From Methanocorpusculum sp. (lineage in GTDB: Archaea > Halobacteriota > Methanomicrobia > Methanomicrobiales > Methanocorpusculaceae), in contig DALTWG010000048.1 of assembly GCA_029987245.1 (NCBI GenBank), forward strand, positions 1-13,363: DNA of 13,363 bases, written 5' to 3'. Of this stretch, positions 7,124-13,129 are shown piece by piece. The first letter of the stretch is position 1; each line of letters opens with the position of its first letter. Made by a program: the position numbers and the translations under genes. Below the pieces are notes generated by a model, which saw only the letters and a program-made list of their open reading frames with translations, searched no databases and was not told the origin of the DNA.

Positions 7124-8113
7124 ATGGCTTACTCGTACAAAGACGCCGGTGTCGACATCGACCTTGAAGCAGACGGGGTAAAATCCCTGATTCACATGCT
7201 CTCCTACCGCCGCAGCGGAGCACATAATATGGTAGGCGGTGTGGGGCATTTTTCAGGTCTCATTGATTTCGGCGACAAAGTGCTTTCCATGTGCACCGAC
7301 GGCGTCGGCACCAAAATGCGCATCGCCGATGACATGAAAGACTGGCACACGGTTGGTATCGACTGTATGGCGATGAATGTCAACGACATGTATGTAATGA
7401 ACATTGAACCAATTGCGTTCGTTGACTATATTGCAACCGAAGGCATTGACAAGGAACAGATGGTTCAGATTGGCATCGGTTTAAACGAGGGCGCAAAGCT
7501 TGCAAACTTAAACATTGTGGGCGGCGAAACGGCGACGCTCAAAGGCATGATTAACGGTCTTGACCTTGCGGGCACCTGTCTTGGCGTGCAGGAAAAAGCC
7601 AAAGTCGTTACCGGCGAAGAGGTGAAGCCGGGCGATGTCATTGTGGGCGTTGCAAGTTCGGGCGTGCACTCCAACGGTTATACCTTAGCCCGCAAGGTTG
7701 CAGAAGAAAACGGGGGCTACGCAGCGGTTCTTCCATCCGGAAGAACCGTTGGCGAAGCCCTTCTTACCCCGACGCGGATTTACTCGGAGGTGCTTGATGT
7801 CTGCAGCCGTGTGCATGTTCACGGGATGTGTCATGTAACCGGCGGCGGTCTTTTGAATTTCCTGCGTATTACGGAGTACGGTTTCAGTTTCGACGCGCCG
7901 ATGGAAGTTCCGGAGATTTTGCAGTGGATTGCGGACAAAGGCGAGCTCTCGACCAACGAACTCTACCGGACTTTCAACATGGGTATGGGCTTTGCATTTA
8001 TTGTTGCGCCGGAGGACGCTGATAAAATTGTTGCGCTGGTAAAGGGCGCAAAGGTTGTGGGAAAGGTAATTCCGGAGCACAAGGTTTTGCTGAAAGGCGA
8101 AGAGATTAACTGA
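7124..8113 (+). CDS. purM: Phosphoribosylformylglycinamidine cyclo-ligase
   Basis: PurM (AIR synthetase) closes the imidazole ring in purine biosynthesis, turning FGAM and ATP into AIR. The protein has 329 residues, slightly short of the bacterial 345. It carries the N-terminal YKDAGVDI signature at 5-12, CTDGVGTKMRIA at 57-68, GIDCMAMNVNDM at 78-89, GGETA at 133-137, GVASSGVHSNGY at 175-186 and the glycine-rich HVTGGGLLNF block. These form the ATP-binding and dimer elements of the PurM/SelD superfamily. The start codon abuts the aspartokinase stop, with a GAGGA site inside that gene, so the two are an operon linking amino-acid and purine synthesis only by cotranscription; no direct biochemical link is evident. 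A T7 run follows the stop. Confidence 0.96.
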   Translation: MAYSYKDAGVDIDLEADGVKSLIHMLSYRRSGAHNMVGGVGHFSGLIDFGDKVLSMCTDGVGTKMRIADDMKDWHTVGIDCMAMNVNDMYVMNIEPIAFVDYIATEGIDKEQMVQIGIGLNEGAKLANLNIVGGETATLKGMINGLDLAGTCLGVQEKAKVVTGEEVKPGDVIVGVASSGVHSNGYTLARKVAEENGGYAAVLPSGRTVGEALLTPTRIYSEVLDVCSRVHVHGMCHVTGGGLLNFLRITEYGFSFDAPMEVPEILQWIADKGELSTNELYRTFNMGMGFAFIVAPEDADKIVALVKGAKVVGKVIPEHKVLLKGEEIN

Positions 8114-8127
8114 TTTTTTTCCTTTTT
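8114..8127 (+). terminator. Oligo-T terminator after purM
   Basis: T7 and T5 runs separated by CC begin directly after the TGA stop codon, typical of archaeal termination. Confidence 0.55.
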
Positions 8128-8149
8128 CAATCCGAATACAGAAACTGAC

Positions 8150-8163
8150 AAAAAATAAAAAAA
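8150..8163 (-). terminator. Oligo-T terminator after the HD-GYP gene
   Basis: On the minus strand this reads T7-A-T6, 7 bases after the TAA of the convergent HD-GYP gene. With the T-runs at 8114-8127 it insulates the two convergent transcripts. Confidence 0.55.
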
Positions 8164-8170
8164 GTAAGCA

Positions 8171-9193
8171 TTATCTGTTTTCACGCAGAGTGTACTCTTT
8201 ATCCTCGTCAATCAGTTCAATCAGGGCATCGGCGATTTCAGGGTCGAACCGCGTACCCTTTCCTTTTATAATTTCGCTGCGCACAGCATCCTGCGGAAGA
8301 TATCTGCGGTATCCCTTGTTTCCGGTCATTTCTGCATATGCATTGGCTAACGTAATAATCCGCACCGAAAGAGGAATTGCATTTCCTTTCAGTCCTTCCG
8401 GATATCCGGAACCGTCATAATTTTCATGATGATAATGTGCACCTGCCGAATACTCTGCAAGTTCCGACATCCCGCCCAAAATACCGGCACCGATTAACGT
8501 GTGGGATTTAATAATACCAAGCTCATCAGAAGTTAACCGTACCGGTTTTGAGGTAATTCTGTCAGGAATGCTGATTTTTCCGATGTCATGAAGCAATGCT
8601 GCATAATAGAGATTTTCCTCATCCTCCTTATTTAATCCCAGTTTTTTGCCAATCATACAGGCGTATTTTGCCACACGCATGGAATGGTTTCTGGTGAATC
8701 TGTCTTTTGCGTCAATGGCCCGTGCCATGGTCTCAATAGTCTGCTGAGCCAAATCCTTATACTGTTTCAGACGCTCGTCTGCAAGACCCGTTTGTTTTTC
8801 GACTTCGCTTTCAAGAGACCGGCGCAGGCGCACCAGCTCAATCGCCCGGGAAATACGGCTTTCCATGACTTCTTTAATGAACGGTTTCCTGAGATAATCA
8901 AACGCCCCTTCCTTAAAGCAGCGAATTTCCGTTTTGGCATCATCGTCTGCCGTTACAAAAATAACCGGTATTGGTTTCCAGCGCGGATTTTCTTTCAGTA
9001 TTGTCATGAACTGAAAGCCGTCTGTTTCCGGCATCCGTATATCAAGAAGGATTAATGACGGAATTGTTTTTTCAAGAATGGTCTGTGCTTCTTCCGCTGA
9101 TGAAGCAGTGAAAACAGTATAGTTTGTTTCCAGAATTGATTTTGCAAGGTCCTGTGCTATCGGTTCATCATCGATGATTAAAACAGTGTCCAT
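8171..9193 (-). CDS. Response regulator with HD-GYP domain (REC-HD-GYP)
   Basis: This 340-residue two-component output protein has an N-terminal receiver domain (1-115) with all key residues: D8, D9, phospho-acceptor D51 (LLDIRMPETDG), T81 and K103. A charged helix or coiled-coil linker (about 115-155) leads to an HD-GYP domain (about 150-330) with H170, HD at 202-203, K206, H231, HH at 255-256 and the signature NYDGSGYP at 258-265. In active HD-GYP enzymes these residues hold iron or other metals and cleave c-di-GMP. The later ADVYDA motif, whose first Asp is a metal ligand, reads ANAYAE here, with N284 (codon AAT) and A287. Activity or substrate may therefore differ. c-di-GMP signalling is rare in archaea, so the true target is open. 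A strong AGGAGG site at 9199-9204, 5 bases before the ATG, fixes the start. No sensor kinase is adjacent. Confidence 0.92.
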   Translation of the reverse strand: MDTVLIIDDEPIAQDLAKSILETNYTVFTASSAEEAQTILEKTIPSLILLDIRMPETDGFQFMTILKENPRWKPIPVIFVTADDDAKTEIRCFKEGAFDYLRKPFIKEVMESRISRAIELVRLRRSLESEVEKQTGLADERLKQYKDLAQQTIETMARAIDAKDRFTRNHSMRVAKYACMIGKKLGLNKEDEENLYYAALLHDIGKISIPDRITSKPVRLTSDELGIIKSHTLIGAGILGGMSELAEYSAGAHYHHENYDGSGYPEGLKGNAIPLSVRIITLANAYAEMTGNKGYRRYLPQDAVRSEIIKGKGTRFDPEIADALIELIDEDKEYTLRENR

Positions 9194-9198
9194 TTTTT

Positions 9199-9204
9199 CC
9201 TCCT
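9199..9204 (-). promoter_or_regulatory. Shine-Dalgarno site of the HD-GYP gene
   Basis: AGGAGG on the minus strand lies 5 bases before the ATG at 9193. It is the strongest ribosome site in the window, where several other genes look leaderless. Confidence 0.7.
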
Positions 9205-9239
9205 CATATGTTACTGCCAGACATTATGCAGTGATACTT

Positions 9240-9279
9240 TACTATAGTATTGTATGTTTTCAACTATAAATGTATAGTT
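9240..9279 (-). promoter_or_regulatory. Two ACTATA palindromes in the HD-GYP promoter
   Basis: TACTATAGTA (9240-9249) is a perfect 10-base palindrome. AACTATA-AATG-TATAGTT (9262-9279) is a perfect inverted repeat with 7-base arms. Both contain ACTATA. The first lies where a TATA box would start an RNA near 9218, leaving a leader that carries the AGGAGG site. The second is 26 bases further upstream, centre to centre, and could be an operator or a second TATA element (TTTATA on the minus strand). No regulator can be named. Confidence 0.4.
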
Positions 9280-9332
9280 ATGCCGGTGCCGGTTTTTCAT
9301 TCATGCTTTTTCCCCGCTCGATATCTTAAATG

Positions 9333-9363
9333 CCAAAAACGTGTTTGCCCAACACATTTTTGG
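9333..9363. repeat. Inverted repeat 1 upstream of the ATPase gene
   Basis: CCAAAAACGTGTT (9333-9345) is matched by its reverse complement AACACATTTTTGG (9351-9363) with one mismatch and a 5-base spacer. It shares its core AAAAACGTGT with the next inverted repeat, 33 bases downstream. Confidence 0.7.
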
Positions 9364-9367
9364 TACA

Positions 9368-9394
9368 AAAAACGTGTTCGACACACACGTTTTT
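9368..9394. repeat. Inverted repeat 2, overlapping the ATPase gene TATA box
   Basis: AAAAACGTGT (9368-9377) and ACACGTTTTT (9385-9394) are perfect 10-base arms around a 7-base spacer. The right arm runs into the TTTTTAATA TATA box, so a bound protein would be expected to block transcription. Confidence 0.7.
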
Positions 9395-9398
9395 AATA
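9390..9398 (+). promoter_or_regulatory. TATA box of the ATPase gene
   Basis: TTTTTAATA is centred 27 bases before the ATG at 9421 with no ribosome site between, fitting a leaderless transcript. It overlaps the right arm of the second inverted repeat. Confidence 0.5.
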
Positions 9399-9420
9399 CT
9401 TAAACGACATACATATAACC

Positions 9421-10800
9421 ATGAGACGCCTGCTCTATGCCGACCTGGAAAAATGGAAAGAGACCCCCACTCACCTCCCCGTTATTTTACAAGGTGCCCG
9501 GCAGTGCGGAAAAACCTGGCTGCTGAAAACATTCGGCGAAAACGCCTTTGAAGACTGTGCCTACTTCAACTTCGAGCACACCCCGCAGTTAAAAGACATA
9601 TTCGCATCCGACCTTGACGTGCACCGGATTGTATCCACTCTTTCTCTCCTGCGCAAAAAAACCATTGAGACGGGAAAAACCCTGGTGATTTTTGACGAAG
9701 TGCAGATGTGTCCGCGGGCACTTACCGCGCTGAAATATTTTGCAGAAGATCTGCCCGCGCTGCACATCGCAGCAGCCGGCTCTCTCCTTGGCGTCGCCCT
9801 GTCGCAAATGGGAGCGGGAAATTCCTATCCCGTGGGCAAAGTCAAAACACTTACCCTTCGCCCGCTGAATTTCGAAGAATTCCTGCTTGCGCACAACGAA
9901 GACCTGCTCATTGACCATGTCAGAACCAATCCGTATGATGAAGCGGTGCAGACTATTTTTGCCCCGCGGCTTGAATCACTTCTGCGTGATTATCTGATTA
10001 CAGGAGGCATGCCGGCCTCTGTTCAGGCGTGGATTACCTCAGGAAACATCGGAGAGGTTGAAGAGATTCTTACCTCCATCGCCGCCGATTATGAAAAGGA
10101 TTTTGTCAAATATGCACATGCATCAGAGTATCCGAAACTTCTTGCCGTCTGGGAGGGGATTCCGGCGCAGCTTGCGCGGGACAACCGGAAATTTGTCTTT
10201 TCGCGGATAAAAACCGGCGCACGTGCGCGTGACCTGGAAGATGCTCTTTACTGGCTTTTAGGCGCCGGCATTGTGCAAAAAGTTGCAAAAATCGAGCGGC
10301 CGCTTGTTCCCTGCTCTGCATATGCTGATTTGAGTTATTTCAAGATGTATCTTTCAGACGTGGGGATTTTGCGAAAACTTGCGGGATTCGGCACGGATGT
10401 GTTGTTTTCCTCAGACGAGGCAACAGCTTACATCCGCGGGATGCTTACAGAAAATTTCGTTTTAAGCGAGCTGCTTGCATCCGCTCTTGGAAGCGCCGGT
10501 GTCTGGTTCTGGCGCTCAAACAATTCGGCCGAGGTGGATTTTGTGATTCAGTGCGGTTCTTCTGTTGTTCCGATTGAGGTAAAGGCAGGGAAAAATACCC
10601 GTTCGAGAAGTCTTGGCGAGTACCGGAAAAAATTTGCGCCGGCAGCTGCTTTGCGGCTGAGTCTGATGCCGGCAGGTGTGCATAAGGATAATTTCGGAAC
10701 GGTGGTGGATTTGCCGCTGTATCTGCTGTGGGCAGGGGAAAAGTATCTGTCCGGGGCACTTTCGGGGCAGTCGGGGGAGATAAAAGGGGCAATAGTATGA
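9421..10800 (+). CDS. AAA ATPase with DUF4143 domain
   Basis: This 459-residue protein belongs to the large archaeal/bacterial family of AAA_14 ATPases with a C-terminal DUF4143. The Walker A motif is GARQCGKT at 25-32. Walker B is LVIFDEVQ at 88-95 and the sensor-like strand is AAAGSLL at 117-123. The middle region has the family's RDYLITGGMPASVQAW block (189-204) and DVGILRKLAG at 313-322. The C-terminus carries a PD-(D/E)xK-like nuclease pattern: E371 and D373 in AEVDFV, then E386 and K388 in PIEVKAG. No biological role is established for the family; it is common in accessory regions and often multicopy. The gene appears leaderless, behind two palindromes that suggest tight control. Its 3' end is unusually G-rich, with repeated GGGGCA blocks forming part of the inverted repeat that continues downstream. 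It is convergent with the primase-like gene. Confidence 0.9.
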   Translation: MRRLLYADLEKWKETPTHLPVILQGARQCGKTWLLKTFGENAFEDCAYFNFEHTPQLKDIFASDLDVHRIVSTLSLLRKKTIETGKTLVIFDEVQMCPRALTALKYFAEDLPALHIAAAGSLLGVALSQMGAGNSYPVGKVKTLTLRPLNFEEFLLAHNEDLLIDHVRTNPYDEAVQTIFAPRLESLLRDYLITGGMPASVQAWITSGNIGEVEEILTSIAADYEKDFVKYAHASEYPKLLAVWEGIPAQLARDNRKFVFSRIKTGARARDLEDALYWLLGAGIVQKVAKIERPLVPCSAYADLSYFKMYLSDVGILRKLAGFGTDVLFSSDEATAYIRGMLTENFVLSELLASALGSAGVWFWRSNNSAEVDFVIQCGSSVVPIEVKAGKNTRSRSLGEYRKKFAPAAALRLSLMPAGVHKDNFGTVVDLPLYLLWAGEKYLSGALSGQSGEIKGAIV

Positions 10801-11003
10801 GCCCCAAACGGCAAAGGGGCAAAGATATAAGCAGGGGCAGTTATTTCAAGACTATACATACCGCAGGAAAAATCATCAGTCATACTATCAGCACAACAGC
10901 ATTATTCCATACAATACAGCAAGTCCAAAAATAACTGCCCCCGCCCGTAGAACTGCCCCTTTGGCAAATGGAGCCCGCAGAATTGCCCCCGCAAATCTCC
11001 CCG
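10773..11003. repeat. Long imperfect inverted repeat with GGGGCA blocks between convergent genes
   Basis: The arms are about 10773-10846 and 10929-11003, with an 82-base loop. Around the axis at 10887.5 these segments mirror exactly in register: GGGGCAAT (10786-10793) with ATTGCCCC (10982-10989); AAAGGGGCA (10813-10821) with TGCCCCTTT (10954-10962); and a 15-base block ending GGGGCAGTTATTT (10832-10846) with 10929-10943, one mismatch. GGGGAGAT (10774-10781) pairs with ATCTCCCC (10995-11002) after a one-base shift. Identity between blocks is lower; over the 37 positions from GGGGCAAT to AAAGGGGCA it is about 70%. The left arm covers the last codons and stop of the ATPase gene; the right arm ends about 19 bases before the stop of the convergent gene. 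It could be a degenerate non-autonomous element, a two-way RNA-end structure or a set of protein sites. Confidence 0.75.
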
Positions 11004-11009
11004 GGGGCA
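10984..11009. repeat. Small GC-rich hairpin near the end of the primase-like gene
   Basis: TGCCCCCG (10984-10991) and CGGGGGCA (11002-11009) are perfect 8-base arms around a 10-base loop. A further pair, GGGGCAG (11004-11010) with CTGCCCC (11025-11031), overlaps it, so alternative folds are possible. Either could mark the 3' end of the minus-strand transcript. Confidence 0.5.
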
Positions 11010-11021
11010 GAAAAAAGAAAA

Positions 11022-13025
11022 TTACTGCCCCGCAAGCACAGACTGCTGCTGCAAAGGAGCAACAGCATACGTTGTTTCCTCACCCGGTTTGTGCGGTCTG
11101 CTTTTTTTCAGCGTCAGAGAACAGCCCTTCACCTTCTTATCCACAAACTCCCCGAGCACCCGCGACACCTGGCGGCTTGTCAGCGTTCCTTTCGCCGCAC
11201 TGTCTACAATCTTCTCGGGAAAAGCATCCAAAAGCCGCTCGCCAAACTTGCCCTCGCGCCGGCATGCACCAAGTTCCAGAAGCTTTTCCGTAAGCTTTTT
11301 GGGCGTAAACGCCTCTTTCTCAGCCCAGCCAAAGAGCACGCTCATCATCTCCGAAAATTCCGTATCAACCTCGTTTTCCTCTAAAAGACGCGGTTCAAGA
11401 TTTTCCAGCAGATGCGAATACCCTGCAGCTTTAAGCACCCCGCACGCAAAACCGTACAACTCCCGATACTCGTTTGCAATACCTGAGAGAGCAAATTTTG
11501 GCGAGCCTTCGTCTTTCCAGTGCCGGATAAGCACCGCAAACGCCCATGCAAGCATCGGATGCGACTCTTCTGCAAACTTTTGCAGCTCTTCCCTTGTTCT
11601 TGCGTAGTGCAGCTCCGAATAGGAAACGGGAGCCGAAAGCCGGATAAGAAGAATTCTTCTCACAGCATCATCGAAATTGCTGATATTAACGCCGTTGACA
11701 ATAAAAAACGTCACAACATCGGTCTTAATTGTTTCCTGCGTGCGAAACTTCCGCACCGAGATTTTGCCGCTGCCCGACGTTGCAGAAAGCAGTGTTTCCG
11801 TCGCCCATTTCGCCCCGGGCTCAACATTATCGAGAACACCGATTCTGCATTTTTCAAGAAGCATTGCGGCATATTCCTTGTTGTTTGCCTCTTCCTGGGA
11901 AGATGCCGGCGTGATGTGAGCCGGTTCTCCGCAGGCAAGCCGGGAAATCGTGTCGGGAAGAACCGTTCCCCCGATACCTCTGCTTGATTTATTGACAAGC
12001 AGAATCGGAAACGGCCCGGGTATTACCGGCCGCAGAAATGCAAGAAAAACGGCGAGGACAGCGTTCTGGAAATTTACCAGTTCTGCGACAGACTGTTCTT
12101 TTTCAGCTTCGTCTTCGCGGGCAAACTGGAATTCTTTCAGCGGCTCGAATAAGATGGCTTTTGCTTTGGCAATGTCTTCGGCGGTCGGGTGAAGGGGCAC
12201 TTCCGGGACGTCAAAGTCTTTTGCAAGGAAAATCTGCAGGTCTTTATAATATCCTCTTTTGGCAATAATATCGCCGTCCAAGGTAACAAGCACCGAGGAG
12301 GCGACGGTTTTAAGCGGCGGGGCTTTCCACAATCCTGTGTGGGCTTTGTAATTAACACCTGCTGCAATCACCCGTTTCAGTTCTTCGTTAGTAGGTCCGG
12401 CACAGGAAACAAATTCGTCGACTCCATCTTTGGTAACAACGCGTTTTACCCATTCGGTTACGGTGCTTAAAATATAGGCAAGACGCTGGGGAGTTATCTC
12501 GCAAACGACGGTGTTGTTTTGTTCGTCCGGCCGCACTTCACAGAGTTTTCCGTCGCGGAAAAAGACGGTGTCGACAAAGACATTGTAAAGGCTTATCAGT
12601 TCATTTACACACATTACCTGGTTTTCAACAGAGGTTCTGTCAAATTCGGTCTGTTCTTTCTGCGAAGAGGATGAATTGGCATCCGGGTCTTTTTCCGGGG
12701 GTTTTGCATCATAGGCTTCCTGGAATTTTTCCCAAAAGCGGACGTGGATGGTTTTTGAGACGCGCGCAAATTCTTCTTCGTCGGTGATTTTCGCGAATTT
12801 TTTGTATTCAGGAAGGATAAAGCTGTCAAGTTCTTCGTCCCAGGTGGTTTCGGTGTAGAAGCAGCGGCGGTATTCAGGTGTGTTGTGTCTGAGAATAGTT
12901 ATGGTGCAGTTCTTTTTGTCGTCGTCGAAGACGAGGAAGACCTCAAGCATGGTTATCGGGATGAGGTCGGGACCTTCTCTTGGCATCGGTGCGGTTTCGA
13001 TTGGTTTTGGTTTTGTTTCGGTCAT
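11022..13025 (-). CDS. Primase-helicase-like protein with degenerate P-loop
   Basis: With the ATG at 13025 the protein has 667 residues. I recognise a central D5-like (phage/plasmid primase-associated) ATPase region, about 315-465. A P-loop position reads NKSSRGIGGTVLPD (345-358), the Walker B-like strand is GVLDNVEPG, and a sensor-like VNGVNISNFDDAVRRILLIRL carries the RR pair expected of such ATPases. The canonical GxGK[ST] lysine is Gly (GIGGT; codon GGA on the minus strand, 11969-11967), so ATP binding is doubtful. The C-terminal part (about 610-655, TSRQVSRVLGEFVDKKVKG) resembles the winged-helix tail of such proteins. The N-terminal 300 residues show no primase motif I can identify; a low-complexity acidic/Ser stretch lies at about 110-125. 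GTG at 13040 opens the frame, but it sits inside the AGGTGA ribosome site. The family assignment is from motif order only. Confidence 0.55.
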   Translation of the reverse strand: MTETKPKPIETAPMPREGPDLIPITMLEVFLVFDDDKKNCTITILRHNTPEYRRCFYTETTWDEELDSFILPEYKKFAKITDEEEFARVSKTIHVRFWEKFQEAYDAKPPEKDPDANSSSSQKEQTEFDRTSVENQVMCVNELISLYNVFVDTVFFRDGKLCEVRPDEQNNTVVCEITPQRLAYILSTVTEWVKRVVTKDGVDEFVSCAGPTNEELKRVIAAGVNYKAHTGLWKAPPLKTVASSVLVTLDGDIIAKRGYYKDLQIFLAKDFDVPEVPLHPTAEDIAKAKAILFEPLKEFQFAREDEAEKEQSVAELVNFQNAVLAVFLAFLRPVIPGPFPILLVNKSSRGIGGTVLPDTISRLACGEPAHITPASSQEEANNKEYAAMLLEKCRIGVLDNVEPGAKWATETLLSATSGSGKISVRKFRTQETIKTDVVTFFIVNGVNISNFDDAVRRILLIRLSAPVSYSELHYARTREELQKFAEESHPMLAWAFAVLIRHWKDEGSPKFALSGIANEYRELYGFACGVLKAAGYSHLLENLEPRLLEENEVDTEFSEMMSVLFGWAEKEAFTPKKLTEKLLELGACRREGKFGERLLDAFPEKIVDSAAKGTLTSRQVSRVLGEFVDKKVKGCSLTLKKSRPHKPGEETTYAVAPLQQQSVLAGQ

Positions 13026-13036
13026 GGGGTTGGTTT

Positions 13037-13042
13037 TCACCT
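13037..13042 (-). promoter_or_regulatory. Ribosome binding site that decides the primase-like start
   Basis: AGGTGA on the minus strand lies 11 bases before the ATG at 13025. The in-frame GTG at 13040 is part of this motif and has no ribosome site of its own, so the ATG is preferred. Confidence 0.5.
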
Positions 13043-13068
13043 CTTTTTGGTTTTTATTCGGACTCTTG

Positions 13069-13078
13069 TATATACTAA
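13069..13078 (-). promoter_or_regulatory. TATA box of the primase-like gene
   Basis: TTAGTATATA on the minus strand would place initiation near 13045, leaving a leader of about 20 bases that includes the AGGTGA site. Confidence 0.45.
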
Positions 13079-13090
13079 TTTGTTTTAGAA

Positions 13091-13102
13091 ATATTTATAT
13101 TA
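13091..13102 (+). promoter_or_regulatory. TATA box of the RHH regulator gene
   Basis: ATATTTATATTA is centred about 33 bases before the ATG at 13130, giving a leader of only a few bases. The near-palindrome AATATTTATATT covers it, and AATACA occurs twice between it and the start (13115-13120, 13122-13127). Either could be a self-control site. Confidence 0.4.
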
Positions 13103-13129
13103 TTCGTAAGACAAAATACATAATACAAA

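Noticed and set aside
9333..9394. Could the AAAAACGTGT repeats be a short CRISPR array
   Set aside because: There are only two units of about 33 bases, each an imperfect palindrome with 5-7 base centres and no unique 30-40 base spacers; they sit on a promoter.
9330..9551. Open frame of 73 codons starting before and overlapping the ATPase gene
   Set aside because: It spans the operator repeats and runs out of frame into the ATPase coding region; its repetitive protein sequence comes from the DNA palindromes.
10961..11384. Plus-strand open frames across the GGGGCA region and the end of the primase-like gene
   Set aside because: They are antisense to the primase-like gene, rich in P, S and R from reversed codons, and have no ribosome site or motif.
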